A stretch of DNA of 64,000 bases from Plantago ovata (taxonomy: Eukaryota; Streptophyta; Magnoliopsida; Lamiales; Plantaginaceae), in NCBI GenBank assembly GCA_028274465.1, contig CM051456.1, forward strand, positions 79,532,753 to 79,596,752. The letters run 5' to 3'. Made by a program: the position numbers and the translations under genes. Positions within the stretch are counted from its first letter, which is position 1. The number at the start of each line of letters is the position of its first letter. Below are positions 31,952 through 42,648 of this stretch, one piece after another. Below the pieces are notes generated by a model. That model searched no databases and was not told the DNA's origin. It worked only from the letters and a program-made list of their open reading frames with translations.

Positions 31952-34196
31952 TGTGACACCCCAGACCCTTCTCTCAGTCGCTGGCTTCCTAGTCACGCAC
32001 ATCCTCAGCAGCATCTGGAAGGAAGGAATTTTGGAAAAACAAAAGAGTGTGAGATAAAGGATCTCAGTGAGGTTCTAAGTTAAACAGAAAGTAAAACAGT
32101 TTTAAAACAAAATCCTTTTCAGAAAACGAGCAAACAGCACAGAACACGTATAACAAATTAACAGAACAGATACGTTGTAGACCGTTGGTGCAGCCCGCCT
32201 TATTGCTCCTACTCCCAGAATGCCCTTATAACTCCCTCCAGAGGATGCATAACTCCGGACAGAAACAGAAACCCCCGTGTACTTTGGGGAAACAGATCCT
32301 ACGACCCTAATAGACCTCAGCGACTTCTGCCTCGCGCCTAAAAGGGAATAGACTAGGCCACGATCAAGCAAACCCGATAGTCCTCTACTACCCAAGCCTA
32401 CCTAACCATAACCTAATCGACCGGTCACACAGAAACAGAACAGATACAGAGTAACAGATACAGACAATTAACACCGAGAGGTGTTCCTGCAGAAAGGTCA
32501 GTACAGAGCAGAGTAGCAATAACAGAAATGCAAAAAGTCATACTTAGGACTTATACTTTTACGCGGAAGCATACAGTAAACAGTAGATAGTAATAGGTAC
32601 AAACAGTCACATAGCCTTCCAGTTTTTCGCAAATAATAGGTTTAGGGGTGAACACTCACCTTAGCTTCCGAGCAAACGACCTTCAACAAGAAATGAGCTT
32701 ACGGGTTTACGGACAACGGAGAACCTAACAAGAAAGTACTAACACAATTTAGAAGTCGAACGGACGGAAAGGAAAAGGTTGAAAAAGGAATGGTAAAGTC
32801 GGGGTTCGAACACGGGACCTCTAAGTTAGTCAAGCAAGGACCTAACCAACTAGGCTAGCAAGTCAAGTCTATACTAACTTACAAAACAGAAACTAAGTTT
32901 AAAACATTTTCAGAAACTCTTTCGATTTTCAGATTCTGAAAATTACCAAAATACCCTCAGTGGTAAATTGCAAGAAAACCCTTTTCGAAAACAGACAGTA
33001 CAAACGAACCAGTATTTTCCAGACATCAAACAGTCTTCTCAAAGCAAAAAGGTTTACGATACAAGCCTACTGTCAGTCAACTACGGTCAAAAGTAAAACT
33101 GCAAAAAGGTCCTTTAGGTTTTAAAGTTTCCCAAATCAGTCCACAAAGAATCCAAAACATAACAACAAGGTCCAAAGGTCCTTTCGGGGTCAAACAGGAA
33201 ATCAAAGTCAACATACGAGTCAAACAAGCCACAAGTCCAGCAACAGTAACAACAACTAACGAATCCTAAGTCCCGGTTCTCAGTTCGAATTAAACAACAC
33301 AGTCAGATCGTTGAAGGGCAAAACCGTCCAAGGGTAAAATCGTCCGCAACAGAATAAGAATTTCGAATTAAACGAACAGTAAGGGATTCGAGTTTTACCT
33401 TTGAATCGAAAACAAGATTTGAACAATCTGTAAATCTGCAAATCGAATAAACCGAAAAGGAAAAGGAATCAAAACGAAATTCGAATCGAATCGAAAACAC
33501 AATCGAATTCGGACCGGAGGGAGAGAGCAAGCTTACCGATCGGACGGGGAGACCGTCGGCGGACCTCGAACAGAACGGGAGTGGCGGCGCGATTTGACTG
33601 GACAGGAACGGCGGCGGCGCGGCACGCGGAACGGCGCGGCGTGAGACGGATCGGACGGGACAGAGGGCGGCGAACGGATCGAGACCGGCGGACGACCGAA
33701 ACAAACACGGCGCGGCTCGGCAGAAACAGAAACGACGGCGGACTGGCGGGACGGAGTTGACGATGGCGGGACGCGGTGGTGAGGACAGAGACAGACGGCG
33801 CAGCAGCAATCGAAATTCTCTTTCTCCTCTCTCTTCTCTCTTTTCTTCCTTTCTTCTCCTTTTTCTTCCTTTCTTTCTTCTTTTCTTTCTTTCGGTTAGG
33901 GTGTTACGGCTGAGAGAGAAAGAGGGAATGGGCAGGCTAGGGTTAGGGTTTAAGTGAGAAAATGGGCCGGTCAAATGGGCCTTTGACTGGCTCAAGAATG
34001 GGCCAAACGAAAGGCTAGCAGATCGATTACTCCAGCTTGATCCAAACGAAACGAAACGAACTAACTTACGCGGAAATAATTAACTAATTATCGAATAAAT
34101 AATTTACTCTGATAATTAATTAACTAAAATAAATAATTAAATAATAAAATAATAATTAAATAATTAAATAAATAATTAAAAAAACGGGGTGTTACA
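31952..34196 (-). repeat. Tekay-like (chromovirus) LTR, solo or remnant, minus strand
   Basis: The ends are inverted repeats: TGTGACACCCC at the left and GGGGTGTTACA at the right. On the minus strand it starts TGTAACACCCCG followed by a long AATTA-type A/T-rich stretch, as is usual for Tekay/Del LTRs. It contains a pyrimidine-rich tract at 33815-33897 (purine-rich in its sense) and a tRNA-like stretch. No primer site, gag or pol borders it. The flanks AAACC and GCAGC do not match, so it is not a simple solo LTR formed between intact ends. Confidence 0.72.
32797..32866 (-). other. tRNA-like stretch inside the Tekay-like LTR
   Basis: On the minus strand an A box (TAGCCTAGTTGG, 32857-32846) and a B box (GTGTTCGAACCCC, ending near 32801) are about 33 bases apart, the spacing of a tRNA gene. 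I cannot close a good acceptor or anticodon stem, so this is tRNA-derived or tRNA-mimicking rather than a gene. Confidence 0.5.
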
Positions 34197-35349
34197 GCAG
34201 CTGTTGCATTCATGGACTGATTATCAGTCTCAGCAACATTTGCAGCTGTTGGATACCTATCTTGCTGACCTACACTGACAACATTTGCAGTTGTTGTCTT
34301 CTTTGACTTCTTGTCAACAAGCTTAGGTCCATTCTGCTTGTAGAAGGCTCTTCCCACATTGCATACTGATTTCTTACTCGGCAATGGGTTTCTTAGCTGA
34401 ACCCTGAAGTGTTCAAGGGTGTAGCATATTTTCAATCCATACATCACTGGAAAGGTAGGTGAGACTGTATTGTCTTCAACCTTTACCTTCAACTTAGTAA
34501 CACAATCAACAAGTCTGTTGAAAATGTACTTAGCCCAGTTGAGCTCTGTTTCGTTCTCATGGATATGCATCAGCAATGGCCACCTTCTCAAGCCAACTTG
34601 GTTAATTCCTCCAACTTGGGAGTCTATGACTTTGATTAGTAGCAGAGCTACTAGAACAAGCGAATGGCAGAGATGCTTCCTCTTTACGTGCTTTGATGTC
34701 CAAGTCACGGGAGCAATCTCTTCTTTCTTCATCTTTTCATTTCTGACATCACTGTAGAAGGCTTCAATTTCTTCATTAGTGGCAGTGATGTCATCTTCTG
34801 TTCCAATAGTTGGAATCTGAAAGATGTTGGCTAAATCAATCCATTTCAGGATGATTTGCACACCTTGAACTGAGGTAGAAATCACTTTTTCAGTGACTCC
34901 TTGTCCGTCAGTAAGAGTTTGGATTTCTGCATTGTTGTAGAATTCTATTGTATCCAACATGATCACTTTCTTAGTGCGGGCAGTTATGAAGAAAAGATGG
35001 CCTTGTTGATTAATCAAGTTCAACGCCTCTTCATTTTCCTCATCCAGTTCTTGTTCATAGAAGTATCTAATATACTTCTCCATGGCAAATCCGCCCCACT
35101 GCATCATCTTCTCACACTTTACAGTGTCGAGATATGCAGGCGGCATGGGTCTTTCGGTTACTCTGTCGTTTTTCAACACAATTTTCACTGTGTTGGTAGC
35201 CGGAATTTCAACCGGTGTAGTGCTTTTTCCAGCACTGTCAGTTTTGGACGACTTAGAGGTCTTTGATGATTGTCTCTTAGGAGCCATCTCTTATATATAG
35301 CAAGGGAGTTGTACGAAAAAGATAGTTTTTCTTTTTGACCGGAGGTACA
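34197..35349 (-). pseudogene. Post-pol region of element D, N-terminal third
   Basis: The region starts on the minus strand at the ATG 35287-35285 (MAPKRQSSKTSKSSK), the same start as in E at 51100 and 58644. A Lys/Ser/Thr-rich head of about 35 residues is followed by a compact domain of about 250 residues: YIRYFYEQELDEENEEAL, ARTKKVIMLDTIEFYNNAEI, LKWIDLANIFQIP, KRKHLCHSLVLVALLLIKV and INQVGLRRWPLLMHIHENE. The layout resembles the putative plant transposon protein domain found in A3, though similarity is weak. The region is open over most of its length and ends at the Tekay-like LTR. Confidence 0.72.
35345..35349. other. Left target-site duplication of element C (GTACA)
   Basis: It is identical to 40818-40822. 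Confidence 0.92.
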
Positions 35350-36665
35350 TGATGAATGTGTATTTTACACTTTCATTCGAGTCTTTTTAACCTATTTTAG
35401 CTATCCTCTATGATAATTTAGCTATATTTTAGTGCATTTTATTAGAATAGTGTCACGTTTCCCTTTAGTTTTTATTTTACAGGTTTTGGTTGAAAAACGA
35501 AGTTTTCTGGGCAATTATATTGAAATTGACAAGAAATTGGTGTTCCAGAAGCCTAATTGGAGTATCGGAAGGTTTCCGGATAGAATTTGAAGTCTAGGGG
35601 TCGAATCTGGAGGTTAGAAGGCCACTAGAAGTCAGAAACCGAGTCCGAAAAGTGGAAGAAATCCAAAAACGCGTCGAAAACGCGCAAAATCCCGAATTTT
35701 GCTCCCAGGCTAGTCGCCCCAGACGTGGGGCCCTTCGCCCCGTGTGGGGCCTTCGCCCCGTGTGGGGCCCTTCGCCCCACACAAATTCGAAGCCTATATA
35801 TAGTTGCTCAGTTTTTCTCCGTTTTTCATACTTTTCCAGACCTATTCTCTCACCTTTCTCTGTAGTATTAGGTAGGAACTTCCCAGAGCCTGTTCTGGGG
35901 GTTCATAGCTTAGGAGATACTTTTTCATAGCAGTTTGGAGCTTGTAAGATCGCGATTCTTCGGAGACTGACAACCTTCGGTAACATTGTATCTTATAGTT
36001 TTTCTACTTATTTTTATATATCTTTCAACATGTTTTCTTCTATGATATCTGTTGATTGCATGACAACTATGAGTAGCTAAACTTATCGTTTGTGATAGTA
36101 TGTGAATTCTTAGCGAAGGGTTGATAATTATGCTAATGACTATATCGCGCATTATACCCCGTGTTATTGCTTTATTTCTTTGATCTAGCGAAATCTATAT
36201 CTTCGTATGTTGATTAATTATTGCACACAATTGGACAATTCTTTGACCTATTTAAATATATATCTTCGTAGTGTTGAATAATTACGGAACACAATTGGAC
36301 AATTCATTGGTCTTCGACCTATTTATCTTTATATCTTCGTAGTGTTTGATAATTACAACAGGACAATTTATTGATCAAAGATCTCCATGCAAAACCGAGA
36401 AATTTACGCATGATTATTAACCCGTTATGCTTTGAAGGACCATACTATCACCAATCTCCATTATCTGTTAAGAAAAACCTTTGCTATATCGTCTGCTGTT
36501 TTTATATTCTAAATTAGATTTGATAAAGCTAGTTATAGTCCTTAGAGATCGGCACTCGAGGTTATTCTACTGCTACACTACGGTTTTCGTTGTAGTTGTG
36601 AATTGCCTTTGGCTAAATAACAAATTTATTTGATTAATCGAGTCTGACAAATTCGTGTTTCATCA
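35350..36665 (+). repeat. 5' LTR of element C (1316 bp)
   Basis: It starts TGATGAATGTGTATTTTACA and ends TTCGTGTTTCATCA. A TATATATAG box lies at 35795-35803. Just before it is a palindromic block of GGGG(C)CCTTCGCCCC units at 35712-35780, in the place where composite A has CCAAGCG modules. Confidence 0.92.
35795..35803 (+). promoter_or_regulatory. TATA box of the C 5' LTR
   Basis: TATATATAG, matched at about 39951-39959 in the 3' LTR. Transcription would start near 35830. Confidence 0.55.
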
Positions 36666-36668
36666 AAT

Positions 36669-36686
36669 TGGCGCCATTGCCGGGGA
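36669..36686 (+). other. Primer-binding site of element C
   Basis: TGGCGCCATTGCCGGGGA follows the LTR by three bases. It differs at one base from the site of composite A. Confidence 0.85.
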
Positions 36687-36993
36687 CTATACTCCTTTTT
36701 TCTATTTAATTTGTTTATATTTTCAGCATTCGGTTCCCTACAGAAGAACAGGCTCTGGGGGTTTGCTCTCAGGAAATCTCACTTTCTTACCCTATTTCTT
36801 CCCCCCTATCTTTTTCAGAAAATTCATCTAATCTGATCTCGGTTACCTTACGTGCTTGCGCTCTCGTAGTTCTCAGTTACATTGTGTTTGTTTGCACTCT
36901 TTGTGTTTTTCTTTGCAAGTTTTTGTTTTTCTTTTGTGGATTCTGCTCTTTGGTTTCTTATTTCCTCCTGCGCAGAAACTAGTTATATGAAGG

Positions 36994-37713
36994 ATGAGTC
37001 AACCACCGTTGCCCCGGTATGTGATGCCTCGAGGGCCTTGCATAACATTGGATGACGATTGCAGGAATTATGACTTTGATCCTGCGTACTACACCATTCT
37101 CTCCACGTTTTCAATGGGTGATGATCCAAGAGGGTTCTTAGACACATACGAGGAAGGTGTGTTGAGGATACCTCGTGAGAATGAGGAGGGGGTTATTTTA
37201 TCACATGAGCAACTTTGTATGAGAGGATTTATGAGAGCCTTGGAAGGGTACGCTCGAAGATGGCTCAGAATCCCGTCGGAAAAATCGTTGCGCACTTGGG
37301 GTGAAGTAACCAGCAAGTTTCTGGAACATTGGGATAGGGACTCACCTCCCGGGTTACGGGCATGGACGTCTCGCTTCAGTAGTCAGCCACCAGAAATCGA
37401 CATTGCCGATGAAGAGGAATGTGGAGAAGAATCCATTGATGAAGTCTCCTCAGTGCTTAGCTTGGATTCCACGTCCTTACTTGCGGATGTCGAGGTTGAT
37501 GGTCAAGAGGAAGTCGTGGAGGAGGTGATAACTGAATCCATTGCTTCACTTGAGTCAGAGAGTGAAGGCGTCAGTTGTGTTGAGGTCGAGGGGCCAATCT
37601 CTGAAAATTTTGGTGTCTCTGAATCAATTGCTGCAGATACTCTTGATCTTGACTCCTACGTTCTGGCCCATGCGCCCCCCTATGAGTTCCAAAGGAGTTT
37701 TGATCCTCTTTAA
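36994..37713 (+). CDS. gag-like protein of element C
   Basis: The reading frame is open for 239 residues. The order is the same as in composite A: a Pro-rich start (MSQPPLPRYVMPRGPCITLD), a gag-type core (GDDPRGFLDTYEEGVLRIPR, MRALEGYARRWLRIP, TWGEVTSKFLEHW) and an acidic Ser/Val/Glu tail. The RRWLRIPS...TW.E...KFL pattern matches the gag of Athila-like Gypsy elements, of which this is a short version. A conserved short stretch (ending RRGAKDGSQDARSN) lies further on, at about 37795-37880, after a T-rich interval that ends TTTTCAG and could be an intron. The protein would help package the element's RNA in helper particles. Confidence 0.75.
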   Translation: MSQPPLPRYVMPRGPCITLDDDCRNYDFDPAYYTILSTFSMGDDPRGFLDTYEEGVLRIPRENEEGVILSHEQLCMRGFMRALEGYARRWLRIPSEKSLRTWGEVTSKFLEHWDRDSPPGLRAWTSRFSSQPPEIDIADEEECGEESIDEVSSVLSLDSTSLLADVEVDGQEEVVEEVITESIASLESESEGVSCVEVEGPISENFGVSESIAADTLDLDSYVLAHAPPYEFQRSFDPL

Positions 37714-37880
37714 TCTTTTTATTTTCCATCTGATTCCCTTAGTTATTTTTTAGATTTTGTTTTTCTTGGTTTTGTTAATTTTAGTTTTCAGGGAATCGTG
37801 GACTTGCTTGAGCAGATACGAAGAGGAGCCAAGGATGGTTCCCAAGATGCGAGGAGTAATGGAATGGATGCACAAGATTC

Positions 37881-39484
37881 GTTTCCATTTGATAATGGAT
37901 AACATTAGTGGTAATGATCTCCTGTCCGACATGTGGAGGGACTATTATGGGAATTTCAATCCCGATAATTAGTCTTTTCACATGTCCGCTCTCAGCCGAC
38001 CGAGGCCAAACTGTTCGGTAACATCTAGTATCACTTTTTATTTACTCATTCTCTTTTGCTAGGGACTAGCTTAAGTTTTATGAGGGGGATGGGATGTGAA
38101 CCATGATGTTAAGTATTGTTTGGCTTTGTGATCTTGAGTATGGTATCTTGTTTCTTTGTTTACATTTGCATTTGCACGTTTACTGCTTTCTTAGTTTTTT
38201 AGGTTGCATTCACTGCATTCATCCTAGGATAGTCTTGCATGTTTTATATGGAGTTTATTGCCAAATTTTTTGGAACTTTTTTATTGGGTAGATCAACTAA
38301 CTATGCCATTAATCATATGCTTCATCTCTATGAATTTGTTTGAGGTTTTTCTCGCTTGGCTTGTCACATTTATGTATTGCACTTAGTTAAGCTTGGTAGT
38401 CTCGACATCACTTAGCGGTGTTTTCTCTACTGCGGTTCACGAAGGCCTTTATAATAGGATGATGCATGTTAGGGTCTTATGGTTGTTTTCCCGAGTAATT
38501 ATGTACCTAAGAGGCAACAAGTCTTCACCATGCTTTGAGATTGCTAAATGCCTAGGAAAGAGGTAGTGTGAGGTTGTGTGATCCTTTGTTTATAACCTAT
38601 TCTTTCGAATAGGTTTGGGGAGGGGGTTACACCATCGTAGACTTGTTTTTCGTTTTTCATTTCTGTGTTGTGAGTTTATTTTTCCTTTTCCGTAAATTTT
38701 GTACTCCAACCTATTCTTTCGAATAGGTTTGGGGAAGTCGTGTGAGTCATTTTGTTTCTTTTTCGTTATGCTACTGCTGGCTAAAAAAATCGAAAAAAAA
38801 GAGAAAGAAAAAAATTCCAGGAAAAAAGAAAAAAATGAAAAAAGAAACTCGAAAAAAAAAAAGAAAAAAAGACCCCAAAAAATCAAAGAAGGGTCCAAAA
38901 AAAAGAAAGCCAAATAGCAGTTTAGCAAAGTATTGTGTCTCATTTTTCAATTCTTGTAATGTTCGTAATCGTGTTGTAATTTTCTATTTTTTGTCTTTTG
39001 TTTTGAGTGTCATCTGTTCTAGACCACCCTCGTCCTGCCATTCAAAAAGTGGTGAATAGCTTAAGACTTTACTTGAGAGATGGGTAGAATAGGGGAGTGT
39101 TATCTTTTATAGGGAACCCTCCTTCGTTTGATGAGAGCCAGTACTGGTTCGACCTCTTTGAGGAAAAGTCTTAACTTGGTGAACAGAAGTAAGTCCTCAG
39201 TTTCATAGGCACGGGACAACCATTCGTATCTTAACATGTTTCATTACGTCGTCACTGACTAGGTCCAGGTAGAGGATGTTACGAGAGACTATCTTGTCTT
39301 GACATAAGTGCTTATGTGGATGTGTATGAGTCAATCGAGGCATTCTTCAACCTATATTCATGTTTTGATTTATATGGTTTTTGTTCATATGTTTTTTGAT
39401 AGATTCAGTAGATTAGTTCATTTTATTTGCCATGAGACTCCATTTTGTGTGTTGCATTGTTTTTTGCATTAGAGTCTAGCTTAG
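37881..39484 (+). other. 3' non-coding region of element C
   Basis: No coding domain is seen over 1.6 kb. It holds a GCTAG-GGA-CTAGC stem at 38058-38070 followed by a G-rich purine tract, AACCTATTC hairpins at 38594-38615 and 38708-38729 each followed by a G-rich run, and a purine tract at about 38785-38915. Parts of 38220-38580 match the 3' region of the A family. Confidence 0.7.
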
Positions 39485-39521
39485 TTGCTTGAGGACAAGC
39501 AAAGGTTCGGTTTGGGGAGTT
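39485..39521 (+). other. Hairpin and polypurine tract of element C
   Basis: TTGCTTG-AGGA-CAAGCAA (39485-39502) is followed by AGGTTCGGTTTGGGGAGT, which abuts the 3' LTR. Confidence 0.82.
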
Positions 39522-40817
39522 TGATGAATGTGTATTTTACACTTTCATTCGAGTCTTTTTCACCTATTTTAGCTATCCTCTATGATAATTTAGCTATATT
39601 TTAGTGCATTTTATTAGAATAGTGTCACGTTTCCCTTTAGTTTTTATTTGACAGGTTTTGGTTGAAAAACGAGGTTTTCCGGAAAATTATATTGAAGTTG
39701 ACAAGGAATTGGTGTTCCAGAAGCCTAATTGGAGTATCTGAAGGTTTCCGGATAGGATTTGAAGTCTAGGGGTCGAATCTGGACGTTAGAAGGCCACTAG
39801 AAGTCAGAAACCGAGTCCGAAAAGGGGAAGAAATCCAAAAACGCGTCGAAAACGCGCAAAATCCCAAATTTTCCTCCCGGGCTAGTCGCCCCAGACGTGG
39901 GGCCCTTCGCCCCACGTGTTGGGCCCTTTGCCCCACATAAATTCGAAGCCTATATATAGTCTCAGTTTTTCTCCGTTTTTCATACTTTTCCAGACCTATT
40001 CTCTCATCTTTCTCTGTAGTTTTAGGTAGGAACTTTCCAGAGCCTGTTCTGGGGGTTCATAGCTTAGGAGATACTTTTCATAGCAGTTTGGAGCTTGTAA
40101 GATCGCGATTCTTCGGAGACTGACAACCTTCGGTAACATTGTATCTTACAGTTTTTCTACTTATTTTTATATATCTTTCAACATGTTTTCTTCTATGATT
40201 TATGTTGATTGCATGACAACTATGAGTAGCTAAACTTATCGTTGGTGATAGTATGTGAATTCTTAGCGAAGGGTTGATAATTATGCTAATGGCTATATCG
40301 CGCATTATACTCCGTGTTATTGTTTTATTTCTTTTTTCTAGCGAAATCTATATCTTCGTATGTTGAGTAATTATTGCACACAATTGGACAATTCTTTAAC
40401 CTATTTAAATATATATCTTCGTAGTGTTGAATAATTACGGAACACAATTGGACAATTCATTTGTCTTCGACCTATTTATCTCTATATCTTCGTAGTGTTT
40501 GATAATTACAACAGGACAATTTATTGATCAAAGATCTCCATCCAAAACCGAGGAATTACGCATGATTATTAACCCGTTATGCTTTGAAGGACCATACTAT
40601 CACCAATCTCCATTATCTGTTAAGAAAAACCTTTGCTATATCGTCTGCTGTTTTTATATTCTAAATTAGATTTGATAAAGCTAGTTATAGTCCTTAGAGA
40701 TCGACACTCGAGGTTATTCTACTGCTACACTACGGTTTTCGTTGTAGTTGTGAATTGCCTTTGGCTAAATAAAAAATTTATTTGATTAATCGAGTCTGAA
40801 AAATTCGTGTTTCATCA
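39522..40817 (+). repeat. 3' LTR of element C (1296 bp)
   Basis: It matches 35350-36665 with about 3% differences and a shorter palindromic block. Confidence 0.92.
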
Positions 40818-40822
40818 GTACA
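40818..40822. other. Right target-site duplication of element C (GTACA)
   Basis: It is identical to 35345-35349. Confidence 0.92.
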
Positions 40823-40902
40823 GTTAATTCAGGGCACAGGCTATAAAATTTGCAGAGAAAGGAAATGTGAGTTAAAGAATTTTGTCTTTCTCTAACTCTT
40901 TG

Positions 40903-40910
40903 TTTATATA
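40903..40910 (-). promoter_or_regulatory. TATA box upstream of the post-pol region of D
   Basis: On the minus strand ACTATATAAA lies about 143 bases before the ATG at 35287 once element C and its duplication are discounted. The same box at the same distance is in both E copies. Confidence 0.5.
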
Positions 40911-41734
40911 GTATCTCTGTTGTGTGAGAAGCTCAACCGTTTTGAGTTCTCAGCAAGGGTAAAATAGAGATTCTTTTGTGTTAGTGGATCCTTTGCATTA
41001 AATGCGTAGTGGTCCACTAACAAAAACCGTCAGAGCACACTTTCTCTTTGTAATATCAACCGTTGGATCAAAAACTGCTTTAAATCAATGGCCACGATTG
41101 TATTTTATGTCATGATTTTAACAACGAGTTTATCTGTGCCACGATTAACGTCACAATTTGATTTTACCTTGATTTACGGGATTTGATCCTTTTTACTCCA
41201 ACGCTAATTGCTTGCTGAAGTAAATGAGAATCTTTTCAGCGATTTTGATCAATTTGACTTTAGCACTTACCTTTTTAGGTAACAAGCCTTGTATTTGCTG
41301 AAAATTCCCCCTTAATCAAATATCTCATATTTCTTTGAGTTAAAAGACATTTCTGAGTTCCCGTCTCAGCAAATTCTTTTTATATTGAGATATCCTTAGG
41401 TAAAATCCGAGAAGTATTCTTGCTCTTTGCTGAGTTCCCGTCTCAGGTTTTTCTTTTGATACTTGAATAGTTGTTTCAGTATCCTTGATTGTCTGAATGC
41501 CAGTTTCAGCAATCTTTAAAGTTTTTCCTTTGCTGAGTACCCATCTCAGCAAGTGATCAAGTTTCCTAACAAATACCCGTTTTGAAGGAATTACTTGCTG
41601 AATGCTTGTTTCAACAATCATGTAGTGAACTATCATTTCTTTTACAATAAATAAGTGGAAGGGACTTTAATACATGTACGCAAACTTTGGCTTGCTGAAT
41701 GCCTGTTTCAGCAATCTATCAAATGTATTTCTTA

Positions 41735-42648
41735 CTATTGAGGTAGTTCGATCAATCCAAGGTTATACCTAAGCATTGCGAACCTATTATCTGGTAGGGG
41801 CTTGGTAAAGATGTCAGCAAGTTGATCATCAGTACCTACTTTCACAACCTCAATGTCTCCTTTTTCCACATGATCTCTAATGAAATGATGTCTAATATCA
41901 ATGTGCTTTGTCCTTGAGTGGAACTTAGGATTTTGCGTGATAGCAATAGCACTTGTATTATCACAAGAGTTGATCCTCCATGATCAGCATCAGAATAACC
42001 AACCAATTCCAATCCAGAATCTTTAGGATACCATAATCCAACATTGACTATACCTTTGACATATTTCAATATCTTAAGTGCCTTTTTGTAGTGTGATTCT
42101 CTTGGATCAGATTGGAATCTTGCACACACACAAACAGCATACTGAATGTCAGGTCTACTTGTTGTTAAATACAACAATGAACCAATGAGCTTCCTATACT
42201 TGTCTTCTTCAACACTCTTATCTTCTTTAGTATAGCCCAATTTGGTACCAACGCTCATAGGGATCTTTTCAGGTTTTTCTTCCTCTTTGATCCTAAACTT
42301 TATGAGCATTTCCTTTGCATACTTTGCTTGATTTATGAATATTCCATCTTTGAGTTGCTTGACTTGCAATTCTAGGAAATAATTCAATTTACCCATCATA
42401 CTCATTTCAAACTTGTTTGTCATGAGTTTGGCAAAATCATCACAAAGTTGCTTGTCCTTAAATCCAAATATTATGTCATCCACATAAATCTGAACTAAGA
42501 GTATTTTACCATCATGGTTCATGGTAAATAAAGTTTTGTCAACATCACCTTTCTTGAAACCATTATCCAGCAAGAACTTAGCTAAGGTATCGTACCAAGC
42601 TCTTGGTGCTTGCTTTAGACCATATACAACTTTATGAAGCTTGTATAC
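41735..42648 (-). pseudogene. pol: pol end of element D (RT and RNase H), minus strand
   Basis: Copia RT motifs are present in order: [43 protein letters not shown] and [18 protein letters not shown], followed by the start of RNase H ([10 protein letters not shown]) and its end ([13 protein letters not shown]). The LKQAPRAWY and YVDDI motifs define Ty1/Copia RT. The region is cut at 42648 by the LTR of E and is broken inside RNase H. Confidence 0.88.

Larger units (their letters stand above)
35350..40817 (+). mobile_element. Element C: pol-less Athila-like retrotransposon, structurally complete
   Basis: It is 5468 bp with two LTRs, a primer site, a gag-like reading region, a polypurine tract and a perfect 5-bp duplication. 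It codes for no protease, RT or integrase and so was moved by a helper. The LTRs differ by about 3% by eye, which gives about 1.2 My at 1.3e-8 substitutions per site per year. It looks whole for a non-autonomous element. It is a distant relative of composite A: the gag-like proteins align end to end, but the LTR middles differ. Confidence 0.9.
40818..41734 (-). other. Spacer between pol and post-pol region of element D
   Basis: This non-coding stretch of about 0.9 kb matches 50203-51099 and 57739-58643 of E. On the minus strand it holds a degenerate array of GCTGAAAC...TTCAGC dyads (about 41700-41340) and a TATA box at 40910-40903. Confidence 0.75.
1..42648 (-). mobile_element. Element D: minus-strand SIRE/Maximus-like Copia element, host of the nest
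   Basis: D is the oldest layer. Its pieces, in window order, are 1-5008, 24397-24742, 34197-35349 and 40818-42648, all read on the minus strand. They hold the 3' LTR, a polypurine tract, a long post-pol reading region, a spacer and the RT/RNase H end of pol. The order matches element E on the other strand. The Copia assignment rests on the RT motif [15 protein letters not shown] and the RNase H motif [10 protein letters not shown]. The long extra region after pol is a feature known for SIRE/Maximus elements. The 5' half of D is absent because E inserted at 42649; it should resume past the right edge. D is broken, by the large insertions and by several smaller lesions. Confidence 0.85.

Noticed and set aside
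32797-32866. A functional tRNA gene
   Set aside because: A and B boxes are present, but I could not form proper acceptor and anticodon stems.
33303-33995. Open frame of 230 residues on the minus strand
   Set aside because: It lies inside the Tekay-like LTR, is rich in Arg, Ser and Pro from a GC-rich and pyrimidine-rich stretch, and has no domain pattern.
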